Part shown: positions 1-10,104 of the stretch, one piece after another
How positions within the stretch are numbered: position 1 is the first letter of the stretch
Layout of the letters: every line of letters begins with the position of its first letter
Assembly: GCA_000611775.1 (NCBI GenBank)
Contig: KK106985.1
Span: forward strand, 248,001-312,000
Source of the DNA: Umbilicaria muhlenbergii
Taxonomy: Eukaryota > Ascomycota > Lecanoromycetes > Umbilicariales > Umbilicariaceae
DNA: 64,000 bases
Direction: 5' to 3'
The notes under the pieces: model-generated
What the model was told of the DNA's origin: nothing
Database searches by the model: none
Seen by the model: the letters and a program-made list of their open reading frames with translations, nothing else
Position numbers and translations under genes: made by a program

Positions 1-553
1 TCGGGAAACGAGAGTATCAGTTACAAAAGAGCCGACCGGTAAGCAATAGCTGTAGAACTCGAACGCTCAATCAGACTAGATGGGCAAAAAACTGGACGAA
101 AGATATATAGTCATTGGTCTAGAGCTGCGCGAGAATTTGTGATAACAGACATACTAGGATTGCCTATGGCACAAGAACATGTGATAGACTATGAATAAGA
201 GACAGTATGTTCGAGTGCAAATTTGCTCGGCCATCTGCTACCCTGCCAGGCGATGCATGAGGGAAATGTGCATGCAAAAAGCGAAGACAGAGGGCATCCT
301 CAGACTTTGGCAAGATTCAAAGTCTCGCTTGCAGCAGCCCTACATAACGTCTAGGTCATACGACAACGACAAAGCAGCCGCTTTGCTTATAGGTAGCCTA
401 TAAAAGTCTTGTACAGCCTCACTCCGTTCAAGAAGTTGTCATTGTCTGGGATTATGAGGAGCCTCTGAGCCAACACGCCTCGACCCATGTTTACTATTTA
501 GTTACGTAACTCATTAACCTCCCTGTGCAGTCACAACAAGACCAGTAGCCCGC
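1..553. other. intergenic, no supported gene
   Basis: Only short open frames without recognisable protein character. The right end is probably the 3' untranslated region of the minus-strand gene that stops at 554. I see no RNA gene or repeat. Confidence 0.5.
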
Positions 554-2119
554 TCAGAATTCACTCATTTTCCTATCGCTCGGCTGTCTGAATTTGACCA
601 ACGTCCTACTCTTCTTCCTTTTCACCGCCCTCCCTCTCGCTCTCTGCTTCCTATCCACCTCCTCGACTGTCTGCTCATTGGCGCCGACCCTTTGGCAATC
701 GCAAGGCAATCCCATTTCCGCCATTTCATCATCATACAATCTCTTCCTCAGGCTTTCATACGATCTCCCCAAATCCTCTTTGTCTGATGACCTGATCCGT
801 ATCTGCGGATCGCTTTTTGTCTTCCCCGCCATGAACGCATCGTCTGGGTAAGGCAACATAGGATAGGTGACCAGCGGGGGCTCCTTGTCCCTCACAACCA
901 AAGGGGCACTGGTCTGTGACTGGTCCTCACCCGCTTTTAGAACGTTGTATCGAATGGAACTTCTATCAGCCATGTCCGTCCAGAATTCTGGGGGTGGTAA
1001 AAGTGGTTTCGACTTTGGCCGAGGTGGGGGCGGAAGAACAGAGCTAGGCCACTCGTCGCGGTATCTGGCAGGGATACTCGGGACTCCTGGCGAGCTGACT
1101 GTTCGCATGGTCCTGAAAGGTGATCGAGAAGGGGTACGGGAGGTAGGGCTAGAGGAGGTAGAGGAGCTGGAATAAATAGATGAGGACGTCATTATGGACG
1201 GGAAGGCTCGAGGGAGGGCCGCTAAGGGTGCTTTGGGGTTTCGGTCATGTTGGCGATACTGGAATTTGAGTGGGGGAAGGTAATGGAAACTTGGTATGGT
1301 AGGAGAGCGAAGCGGGATATGGTTCCAAGGAGTCCCAAAATCGTCATTGGATGGGGAGTGCGATATTTCTGAAAAGGTGGACATTGATCTGGTAAGGCTT
1401 GGCTGGCTTGCTGACTCGTATAGGGGCTCCTGCTCAATTTCGTAATTGGCTCTACGAAAGCCAGCCAGCGATGCCGCGAAAGGTCGGTCGCACAATTCCA
1501 TGGCAGCGAATAGGATGCTTGAAAAAACCCTGGAGAAGTTGTAAGTCTTTTGTCATGGACGAAGGACAGATTATGCTGAACTTACAGCGCTGTTAATGAG
1601 GCCACCACACCGACTCTCTGCATAATACAAGGCGATCCCCATTGCCAAGAAGGTGCCTGGGAACCTTGAGCGAGACATAATGGTTGCCTAGCAGCTACTA
1701 CCAGACCGGCGCCAGCCGCAGCCATCCATGCAACAATCATAAGACGTGGAAGCAAGAAGCAGGTGGAATTCAGGGGACCTTGTCGTCTTCGATACGAGTT
1801 TGCTCGGCGACATCGTCCAGGGAGCGCTGAATATAAGATGATCTCCACTGTCGATAGTGCCCCCTGGAGCTAACGTCAGAACGGGACATATGAGACATCC
1901 GAGTAGCTTTTGATTCGAACTTACTGCAACAGTTGTAATAATTTCACCTACGAAAGTAGTAGGCTCTACTATCTTTGAGGCAAAGAGGCAGAGAGCAAGC
2001 GCGACTTGTCCGAGCGAAAGGGCTAACAGTGCGTACAGACATGCCACAATGGTGATCAGCGCTTTGCAGCCTCCTCTTTGCTTCTCGCCAGGGACTCTTT
2101 TGGACGTTCTCGTAGTCAT
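554..2119 (-). CDS. four-TM MARVEL-like membrane protein with Ser/Pro-rich tail
   Basis: Three exons fit: 2119-1925, 1863-1586 and 1529-554, with introns 1924-1864 (GTAAGT donor, CCAG acceptor) and 1585-1530 (GTAAGT). Joined, they give about 482 residues. The first 180 residues hold four hydrophobic segments: ALITIVACLYALLALSLGQV; a second around TTFVGEIITTVA plus GALSTVEIILY; a third at LMIVAWMAAAGAGLVVAA; and a fourth, VASLTAL-VFSSILFAAMEL, which is built across the second intron. That the introns rebuild TM2 and TM4 in frame supports the model. The remaining 300 residues are hydrophilic, rich in Ser, Pro and Arg, and end basic. The spacing and short loops resemble fungal MARVEL-domain proteins of the plasma membrane, but no diagnostic residue proves it. 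Hydrophobic open frames lie further upstream (2164-2658), so extra 5' exons cannot be excluded. Function unknown. Confidence 0.6.
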
Positions 2120-2661
2120 GTTCCTCGATGGGCACAAGCAGACCCTGTCAGTTAACCAGCGCTTCAGGGGAGGTAAGAATGGCATTGCAAACACGCGATG
2201 GCATCCACACCGAAGAGGCTGCCATCATGCTTAAGAAGTTGCTGTAGGGCAGGGAAAGTATATTCGTACGGGTGGCTAAGGCCTTCTGACATGGCAGCCT
2301 GGTCTGGATGGCTGGTAATCGCCACGAAGAACGCATAGAAGCAGGCGACGCAGAGCAGTAAAGGTACGCTTTTTGAGTCTCGAGATAGTATAATGACGGG
2401 CCTCAGATAAAACAACCAGCCACGAAGATTCGACTGCTAAATTTTGATTGGGTAAATGTGTTAAGGGGTCGACTGGAATGAAAGTTGGTCGAGCGATTCG
2501 AAAGCGTGCATTCCAACCCAAAACAGAGGCGAAAGCCACTCCAGTTTCTGCGATGTCATGCGACATTTTACTGGCCAGTAGTACGGAGCCACCAAATGTA
2601 TGATCGAGTTGTGAAGGTTCAAGCGGTGGCCACAACACAGATTTCGTAATGCTGGCATCCC

Positions 2662-3555
2662 TCAGCGCTTCAGGCGCTTCCGTGTCCTCGCCGAAACAGC
2701 CTCCTCATCAGGTGCGTTCTTGCCAGCTGACTTAGATCGCTTTACTTTTGACGTTCTCGAGTGCCCTAGCGTATTTATAAAAGCAACCTCTGTGTCCTTG
2801 CCTGAAGTTTCTTTCTCCCAAGGCGGTGGAGCAGCAACGTCTGCAGATTCCACAGACCAGCCACTCCACTCCGCCCGCTCTTCTTCTCCTTTCCAGGCGA
2901 TCCTCCCCTCCGTCATTCTCTCATCACATTCATCTATCCACTTGACAACCACTTCTCCAGTCATTTTCCCTACTGCTTCAGTCCCTCTATTCGGCTTCAC
3001 AGTCATCCCATGATCCGCCTCTTCAACCACAACCCGCCAGGTCCTACACTTCATTTTCCTACGCACGTCTTCCAACTTGCCAAGGTCACACATTTCATCC
3101 CTACTACCAATAACAAAGATGACTTTGATATGGGGTGCTAGGTTGAGAAGAATCTCGTCTCGTGTCTCTTTGCCTGTGTGCAATGGATAGCTCACAAGCA
3201 CTAGCCGCTCTGTTGCGTCCGTAGCCGCCATAACCGCTGCTCTGGCACCCATACTGCGACCACCTAGACAGGTAGAAAAGGACTGGTCCTCTATAACGGA
3301 ACTGTACATTTTAACGCGTGATTTAAGATTCATATTGCCTTGGAAGCATAGTATAGGAGCATGAAGGGCAAAGCCCGAACTAAAATTTGCAATTGCATCG
3401 GATGAAAGTGTTCCTCCCGCTCCATGAGTGAATATCAGAGCCGGAGGAAGTGCTGTGACCTTGGAGGTCTGCCCGTTGTTCGTCTTTTCCGGCCACGAGA
3501 TGGTGCACTGGATCGGTTTCGGTGAGTAGCTGATCTCCAGAGTCTGGTGCTCCAT
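2662..3555 (-). CDS. KANL3/TEX30-type alpha/beta-hydrolase-like protein
   Basis: A single-exon gene of 297 residues. The order of motifs is that of the small alpha/beta-hydrolases related to TEX30 and KANL3: an oxyanion-type THGAGG near residue 44, a nucleophile elbow GRSMG with Ser101, an acid candidate in GSRDE (Asp153) and a base in EADHGM (His182). All three triad positions are present, so it may be active, though the natural substrate of this family is not known. After residue 215 it leaves the hydrolase fold: an acidic, Trp-containing stretch is followed by a strongly basic tail (RTRKRLKR at the end) that looks like a nuclear-localisation signal. The ATG at 3555 is the first in frame. 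It is head-to-head with the gene starting at 4040. Confidence 0.75.
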   Translation of the reverse strand: MEHQTLEISYSPKPIQCTISWPEKTNNGQTSKVTALPPALIFTHGAGGTLSSDAIANFSSGFALHAPILCFQGNMNLKSRVKMYSSVIEDQSFSTCLGGRSMGARAAVMAATDATERLVLVSYPLHTGKETRDEILLNLAPHIKVIFVIGSRDEMCDLGKLEDVRRKMKCRTWRVVVEEADHGMTVKPNRGTEAVGKMTGEVVVKWIDECDERMTEGRIAWKGEEERAEWSGWSVESADVAAPPPWEKETSGKDTEVAFINTLGHSRTSKVKRSKSAGKNAPDEEAVSARTRKRLKR

Positions 3556-4039
3556 GATCGTGAGAGGGGGGAGCCAGGAATTATATCATGTTCCTGTGTG
3601 AAAGCAGCGGGTTGCAACCAAGCAAGAACATGCAGCCCTAATTGCTTTTGGAGGGCAGCGAAGATCAAGGCGCCAAAGTGTCAAGGGTCACAGCGTAAGA
3701 GACCCTCAGGCATGTGTAAAAACAAGTGGCAGTTTCCGGTAAGGGGCTCTCTTGACGATACAACGACGAAAGCAGCATTTCTCGATCCTTGGATTGGAAG
3801 AACCACACATCCGGGTAGTCTTTATGCGTTCTGACCTCGGGCGAGAGGGTCCCGAACCCGATGCCCCTCGGCCAAGCACCGCGTCGTTTGTAATCCGACA
3901 ATCGGACAATTTGCCCTCTGCGCCTCAGCCTCTATCCATGATTTTGCAGCTACCCATGACAGGACTTGTTGACGGAAGAGTGCCTCCAAACTTCATCTAC
4001 AGCAATTGATATATAGATTGATAATCACAGTCCCACGCA
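3556..4039. promoter_or_regulatory. divergent intergenic region (hydrolase / NPY1)
   Basis: 484 bp between two start codons pointing away from each other, so it must contain both promoters. A TATATA-like stretch lies about 30 bp before the NPY1 ATG. No repeats or RNA gene seen. Confidence 0.4.
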
Positions 4040-5345
4040 ATGCCGCAGCCAGAGCTACCAGAACCGGCATATCCGAATCTTGACTCAATGTTGTCACGCA
4101 AGTTTGGCAAGGAAGTTGCCAATTACTTCTCTGGTAAGTGAGAGTTATGTCTTGCTCTCTCAATCATTCTAACCATTGAACCAAGGCTCCCCTCTCAACC
4201 GGGTCTCCTTCCTCCGTACCGACCACCCCTTCCTATCCGCAGCCCTGAAACATCCCTCAACCGGCTTCCTCCTCTTCAACAACCTCTCCCCCCTAATGAA
4301 AGACCCCACCAAACTCGCCCCCGTCTCCTACTCAGACGTACAACCCCTCATCGGTCCCGACCCCTACTCGATCCCCGAAGCCGAACTAATCTCCACCTAC
4401 AACTCCACCCGCACCGTCCCACAACTCCTCTTCCTCGGCCTCGACGAACGCGCCCAAAACGGCTTCGTCTGGAAAGACCTCTACAGCGGCACCCCGCTCT
4501 TCGCGCTCGACGTCACCCCGAAAGGCAGCCACGCCGCCGCCGCCCGCACCCTCATCTCCACCCTCACCACCACCCGCGGCCTCACCTTCATCGAAGGCCG
4601 AACCCACATGTCGCTCCCCTACCCCGAAGCCGCCACCTACGCCCAAGCGCGCGCCATCCTCGACTGGAACGCCCGCAACCCCTTCTGCGCCCAGTGCGGC
4701 CAGCCCACCCTCTCCGTCAACGCCGGCATGAAACGCACCTGCCCCCCCGCCGACCTCGCCTCCCTCCCCACCACCATCGGCAGCACCGTCCCCGCGACCC
4801 CTACTCCCCGCCCGGACTGCGCAACCAGAAAGGGCATCTCGAACCTCTCCTTCCCACGCACGGACCCCACCGTCATCATGGCCGTCGTCTCAGCAGACAC
4901 GCACCGCGTCCTCCTCGGGCGGCAAAAACGCTGGCCGCCCCACTGGTACAGCACGCTCGCCGGCTTCGTCGAGCCCGCCGAATCGGTCGAAGAAGCCGTG
5001 CGCCGCGAAGTGTGGGAGGAGTCCGGGGTGCGGCTGGGCCGCGTGGTGATGCATTCGACGCAGCCGTGGCCGTATCCGGCGAACTTGATGATCGGGGCCA
5101 TCGCGCAGGCGGTGGAGGGCGGGGAGGAGATCATTCTGAAACATGACCCGGAGTTGGAGGACGCGAAGTGGGTCGGGGTGGAGGAGGTGCGGGAGGCGTT
5201 GAGGGTGGGGACGAGTGGGTTGGGGGAGGCGCCGGGGGAGGGGTATGTGGAGGGGGGGTTGAGGTTGCCGCCGGAGACGGCGATAGCGCATTCTTTGCTC
5301 AAGGCGGTTTGTGGCGGGTTTTTGGGGGGAGATGCGAAGATTTAG
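4040..5345 (+). CDS. NPY1: peroxisomal-type NADH pyrophosphatase, Nudix hydrolase
   Basis: Exon 1 is 4040-4133. A 52-nt intron (4134-4185, GTAAGTG donor) splits a Gly codon and exon 2 runs to 5345, giving 417 residues, close to yeast Npy1 (384). The family cleaves NADH to NMNH plus AMP. Seen in order: the NUDIX-like N-terminal domain, a zinc ribbon with Cys199, Cys202, Cys217 and Cys243, then the Nudix box from about residue 291, with GFVEPAE...REVWEESGV matching Gx5Ex7REUXEEXGU. No clear C-terminal SKL tripeptide is visible (it ends DAKI). Third codon positions are almost all C up to about 4980 and then become G, a skew switch that continues past the stop codon. Confidence 0.95.
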
Positions 5346-5580
5346 CGGGGGAGGGAAAGTCGAAGGTGTAAGGGTAGGGAGTGGGGGGGGAGGTTTAATG
5401 TGGGAGGTGCATGTGTTTGGATGCATGTAGAGAGTTATAGAGTCAGATTATAGAGCCGTTTCAATGCTATTGCATTTATCTAGAGAACGTCAAGCCGCAA
5501 TTGGCATCCCTTTCCTGCTGCCAATATCCCAAAGCCCTCCATCACGCTGACCTCGTGTACCGTCCTTAGACTCCTGCACC

Positions 5581-6373
5581 TCAAAAGTTAATCCCGTGCG
5601 CATTGCGCCCGTGGCTCAACAGCTTGTCGTGGCGAAGAAAGCCGTTCGCTCCAGTGAAACGACATCCAACTACCGAGCAAGAGTACTTGACAGGGTTGGG
5701 CTCATGTTTCTTCGCATGGCGGGCCAGGTCGGACGGACGGCCAAAGGTGCGGTTGCAGTTGGGATTGGTGCAGACGAAGCGACTTGGGCCCGTGTGGGCT
5801 GGAGGTCCAGCAGGGTGATAACCCCCCACGTTGGGGGGTAGAGGAGGCATCGAAGGCCCAGTGCCAGAGCCAGATCCGACGGTATTGCTCATAGTTGGAG
5901 CCGCAGTGAAGGTAGAATTCCAGTCTTGGCCAGCGTAGGTAGTGGCGCCAGCATTGTTCCCGAGGGAACCAGGGAACGGATCAGCATACCCAGTGTTTTC
6001 GTTGACAACAGCCTCTTCATTCCCAATGTAGGTAGGAGCGCCAACGTTGTTCCCGAGGGACGCACCGACCGGACCAGCGTACCCAGTGTAGTTGTTCATG
6101 GCGACATCGTCCATAAACATATCATTACGATAGCTAGGAGATCCCTCATAACCAGCGCCGGTGTCACCAATCACATGATTCGGAAGACGTAGGTTGATAA
6201 AGTCGTGCCCCTTCATATGCAGGTCAAGGGCCTCGGTGCCCGAAAATGCGGCTCCGCATCCAGTGCAGGCAGATATAAGGCTTAGGTTGTGGAGGCAAAT
6301 GCACCCTAAGCCAATCGCACAAATTAGCCAAAAAAAAAAAAAACCTACCGGACCTCAGCTGCAGCAAACCCAT
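5581..6373 (-). CDS. C2H2 zinc-finger protein
   Basis: The body (6305-5581) is open and has a finger right at its start: C-T-G-C, twelve residues, then HMKGH. That makes the ATG at 6216, which lies inside this finger, unlikely as the start. A 25-nt first exon (6373-6349) and a 43-nt intron (6348-6306, GTAGGT donor, long T run, GCTAAT branch, CTTAG acceptor) restore an in-frame start MGLLQLRSG, for about 249 residues. Two more fingers lie at the C-terminus, around CTNPNC...RHAKKH and CSVVGC...HGRNAH. The middle is Gly/Asn/Pro-rich with two degenerate copies of a NNxGA...Y-G-NE module. It is probably a DNA-binding regulator; the target is unknown. The first exon is the least certain part. Confidence 0.65.
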
Positions 6374-6885
6374 GCATAGTGCATGAATCCGCCTGCGAGC
6401 TGGGCACGAGATTGGTTCCCTGGTATGCCATGTCGAGGGCGAGGGCGAGGGCGATGCGATAGCCTAGCGGCGGAGTAAAGGGCAGACGGTGGTGTCACGT
6501 CGGCAGTGCAGAGGGCGAAGCGAGGCGAACAGTAGAACGAGCCAATAAGACGTATGAACGGCAAAGGGATCTGGAGCAAAAGGTCTGCAAACTGAATGGG
6601 GGGACGTGGGTATGTTATAGACGGTATAATTGAGTAGGGACAGAGGGTGCCTTGAGCGCCAAAAGTGAGCAGGGAGCGCCTCGCCCTTGTGCGCCCCACC
6701 CATCCTTCCACACATGCACCAACGCTATAAGAAAAGCATGAGGGCACGTGTGTAACATATAGACGATGTGATTTGAGCAGAGTATATCAACGAACAAGAA
6801 TGACTGTATTTCTCCACCTTATACTCCGTACCCTCACCCCCAACCTACTTGAAACCAGAGCAGCCAATACTCCACGCGCGTTACC
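6374..6885. other. intergenic, two tandem minus-strand genes
   Basis: 512 bp without a credible coding region. It holds a short GAGGGC hexamer run near 6434 and otherwise unremarkable sequence. It should contain the promoter of the zinc-finger gene and the 3' end of the MIT-domain gene. Confidence 0.4.
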
Positions 6886-8364
6886 CTAAGACCAGAACCA
6901 ACCTTTCTTACTCTTCTCTTCCTTCGCTTCGGGCGCACTCTTCTTAGCAAGCTCTTCTTTCCCACCCCCGGCCTGCGTCGTCTGCGCTTGGTTTTGGAGT
7001 TCAGAGCTTCGTGTCGTATGCACCGTTTCACTGCTCTCCTCATTCCCATCCGCGAATCTCTTCTTCAGCACAACCTTCGTATGGACTGTACCGTCTGGTA
7101 GTGTTCTCTTCTCAGTAGTCGTTAGGGTAGAGATAATACTGGGCTTGCCCTGATTATTATCCGTGGCACTGAAGGTGTGCGCGTTCGATACTTTCTCTGT
7201 TGGAGCCACTGCGGCAGGCTTCCATTCATCCGCCTGCTCCTCTTCTTCCAAAAAGATCCCTAGCTCCTGTGACCGATCGGTATAATCGGTTATCTTTTCC
7301 CAGATCAAATCTGTGACCTCTTCGTTCTTCTCCCGTCTCACTGCCATGAACAGGTGGTCAAGCGACTCATCATACAATTCGCGGGCTTCCTCGTAGTTAC
7401 CAGCATTGTCTTTCTCTACTGCCTTTCTTGCAGCATTGATGGCGCGCCCTAAGAGATCGGTAGTGCTAACAGTCGTAGATGGCCTATCTGGCAGTAGACG
7501 CGACATTTTCTCCGCTAATGTGGATCCTGATAAAGATTCTGGTAATGATTCTGATGACGATTCTGATGAAGACTCGGCAGTGGAACTGGGAGTCTCCGAG
7601 GACGATGTGGGGAACTGTGTGCCCAGAAAGAATTGGTAGAGATCCAATTCCGAGACCTCGTCGTCTTCCTCGGCATCATTCTCTGGCTGTCGCGTACCCA
7701 GTTCCTTGGACCTGATGGCACCCTGCTCTTGCCTGGATGAGATAGGCTTCCACTTCCCAAGGGTACCCCGTACTAGCATCGACCTTATCCAGTCAGCACC
7801 CGAGCAAGGCTGTTGTGTCGCTCGTTCAGACTGCGAGGGCATCTCAAACCCAGCCTGCAAGGCCATCAGATCCTCATACGCATGCCTCCATTTCATACCA
7901 AATTCCCTTAGCTTCTCATGCTCCTCCAGTTGAAGTGGCGAGTAGGGGCTCAAGGCTACATAAGCAATGGGGAATGCCGCCGGCATATCCTCTTGATCAG
8001 CAAAGTAGTTGAAAAGACCGGAGATGATCGGGCTCAGAAAGGGAGCTGGAATGTTGTAGGTCATGTATTTGCTAGAGTCAGTTGACTCATCGGCGGCACC
8101 ATGGGGACCCTCCTGCCTGCTCGACTTTTCCTTATCTTGCTCCTGTAGCCTGGCATCTCTCTCCAAGCTGCGTCGTCTAGCTTCTTCATCGAAAGCTTTC
8201 CATCGGTTGTTTGGTGAAGATGATGTGAACGCTGAAGGGAAGCCTAGGACGCCTTGTAGTAATGAAGAGAGTTGCTCGTCTGCGTAGCGCTTGAAAGAGA
8301 TGAAAGGGTTATCGTTGTCCTTATCTGTTGAAGGACTGTTGGATTTATCATCTGAGGGTGCCAT
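6886..8364 (-). CDS. MIT-domain protein without ATPase
   Basis: An intronless frame of 492 residues. About residues 306-378 read as a microtubule-interacting-and-trafficking (MIT) helical bundle: AINAARKAVEKDNAGNYEEA then LYDESLDHLFMAVRREKNEE and a third helix ending near TDYTDRSQELG, very like the N-terminal domain of Vps4. MIT domains bind the C-terminal tails of ESCRT-III proteins. No AAA module follows. Instead there is a short conserved-looking block (TTTEKRTLPDGTVHTKVVLKKR) and a Lys/Glu-rich end finishing GWFWS. The N-terminal half has a predicted helical region around residues 100-180 and an acidic Ser-rich spacer. An ESCRT-linked trafficking role is inferred from the MIT domain only. 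Confidence 0.7.
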   Translation of the reverse strand: MAPSDDKSNSPSTDKDNDNPFISFKRYADEQLSSLLQGVLGFPSAFTSSSPNNRWKAFDEEARRRSLERDARLQEQDKEKSSRQEGPHGAADESTDSSKYMTYNIPAPFLSPIISGLFNYFADQEDMPAAFPIAYVALSPYSPLQLEEHEKLREFGMKWRHAYEDLMALQAGFEMPSQSERATQQPCSGADWIRSMLVRGTLGKWKPISSRQEQGAIRSKELGTRQPENDAEEDDEVSELDLYQFFLGTQFPTSSSETPSSTAESSSESSSESLPESLSGSTLAEKMSRLLPDRPSTTVSTTDLLGRAINAARKAVEKDNAGNYEEARELYDESLDHLFMAVRREKNEEVTDLIWEKITDYTDRSQELGIFLEEEEQADEWKPAAVAPTEKVSNAHTFSATDNNQGKPSIISTLTTTEKRTLPDGTVHTKVVLKKRFADGNEESSETVHTTRSSELQNQAQTTQAGGGKEELAKKSAPEAKEEKSKKGWFWS

Positions 8365-8827
8365 TGTGATTGCTGATAGTGGTGATACGTTTGTTGAGAC
8401 TGAGAGAGTGTTCCAGCCGTACCAAGGACTGTCGAGGTCCTCTTTTACATGGCATGTATAATGGATGGTGACTCGAGGGCTGATCGCTTTGGCGGGGAAG
8501 GTGAGGAAGGCGCCTCCCGCCCCCTCCGTAGCGGATGTACACGGACCAACAAGCGTGATTGGCTGAGGCCGATCTCAAATTTCGAAACACTGGCGAGACT
8601 GCTTCACCAAGCACCAGGGGAGACGCCAGTTGAAGACGCACACCGACGTCAGCATGTTCCATTCCAGGCAGCAGTTTGTTCTCTTCTGCACAACCATTGT
8701 GCATTGAACCCACCCTCCCCGCTGTGTTGCCTACATACATAATATCCCTGCTATAGCTCTCGACACCAAATCCACCCCCTCTCTTCTCCCATCAATTCGT
8801 ATCCCAGTGATATACCACAAATTCAAC
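8365..8827. promoter_or_regulatory. divergent intergenic region (MIT gene / MscL)
   Basis: 463 bp between opposed starts. No protein-like frame or clear element recognised; both promoters should be here. Confidence 0.35.
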
Positions 8828-9611
8828 ATGCCTCGACTCGATGACAGCGGTGAAGCTCTCCTACACGCCAGGCAAGATGTCAAAGCACGCACTAAGCGTG
8901 CCTGGGAAGGCTTCTCCGATTTCGCCATCCGCGACAACGTCCTCGAGGTAGCAGTAGGACTGATGTACAACCACCCCACTCCTCCCCTATCTCCCCTCTT
9001 CCCTATGCTTTTCATCCCCGCTCCACACCCCACCCCATACCCCATCTCACTCTCCCGCACACTGACCAAACCCCCCCAGAATCGCCGCATCCTTCACCAC
9101 CGTTGTATCCTCCTTCGTCTCCGACATAATCCTCCCACCCATCTCCCTCCTCCCCTTCCTAAACAAAAACCTCGGCGAGAAATTCGCCGTCCTGCGACAA
9201 GGCCCGCACCACGCCAAAGGCCAGGGCTACAACACGCTGAAACAGGCGCTGGACGATGGCGCCGTGGTGATGGCTTATGGGTCAGTATCCCATTTGAGCA
9301 TTTCATGATGGCATGAAGACCATGGAAATTGTACTGACAGACCGGGACCACCCAGCTCATTCCTGGACAAGACACTCAACCTAATCGGCGTCGGCTTGGC
9401 GCTATATATGCTGGCGAATCTGTATGGGTGGGCGTCGAATGACTCAATTATCCATCAGACGGTCAAGTGCAAGTATTGCCGGAAGAGCATCAGCGACAAG
9501 GTGGGTGCTTTCGCGGGGTCTTGGTTTGCGAGAAGTAGTGCTGACGGGGTCATCTTCTAGGCGCAGCGGTGTGTGAACTGTACGAGCTGGCAGGATGGCA
9601 GGGAGAATTGA
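8828..9611 (+). CDS. MscL-type large-conductance mechanosensitive channel
   Basis: Four exons join cleanly: 8828-8964, 9080-9280, 9356-9500 and 9561-9611 (introns 115, 75 and 60 nt), for 177 residues. The first spliced junction rebuilds the MscL TM1 signature: RDNVLEVAVGLI followed by IAASFTTVVSSF and SDIILPP, the counterpart of the bacterial RGNVVDLAVGVIIGAAF. TM2 is LNLIGVGLALYMLANLYGW. Bacterial MscL opens a large pore when membrane tension rises. After TM2 the protein differs from bacterial forms: CKYC and CVNC pairs 11 residues apart form a likely zinc ribbon, followed by TSWQDGREN. MscL homologues are known in filamentous fungi; location in the cell cannot be read here. It is convergent with OXA1. 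Confidence 0.9.
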
Positions 9612-10104
9612 AGGACGAGGAAATTGCGGTGGCACGCGTACGTGAGCGGTGAGAGAAGGCGAAATTGTCAGACCTTTCCTTAGTATACTATCTATCAGTT
9701 TTAGCGTCCACAGGCTTGCAATGTGTATGGCGTTTGAACCGAAGTCGTGTGTTGTCTTAAAGCAGAAAGATGGTTGATGCCAAAAGTAGCAAAAGCAATT
9801 CCTCCCTCGATTACTCTGTAATATGTAGCTTCGCAGCATAGTTCCGAACCAGATCAAAGGATGAGAGTAGAGAACGCGAAGATCTTCTGAAACTCTCTAA
9901 AACCGCCCCGCTGTGGAGGTGGAGGTGGAAGCCTCCCAGTACTATGGTGTTTATAGTATCACTTGATATCAGAGTGTCAGCAAAGAGGTGAAACATGACG
10001 GCACAGTCGAGATTCGCAGCAGCATTCCCAAGTCAACGACCTTCTCACTACACCTAGAATGGATTATATTACATGTACAGAAGAGTAGAGTACAGCGCAA
10101 CTTA
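9612..10104. other. intergenic between convergent genes
   Basis: About 490 bp of 3' flanks of MscL and OXA1. No further gene seen. Confidence 0.4.

Noticed and set aside
2164-2658. Minus-strand hydrophobic frames upstream of the MARVEL-like gene (for example LLLCVACFYAFFVAITS)
   Set aside because: I could not join them to the downstream exons with good splice sites and in frame. They may be leader or 3' sequence of the hydrolase gene, so no gene is called.
4386-5426. Long minus-strand open frames (up to 221 codons) opposite NPY1
   Set aside because: They are Arg/Pro/Gly-rich shadows caused by the high GC content; the plus strand encodes a complete Nudix hydrolase.
5596-6192. Plus-strand frames opposite the zinc-finger gene
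   Set aside because: Antisense shadows; the minus strand carries ordered Cys/His fingers.
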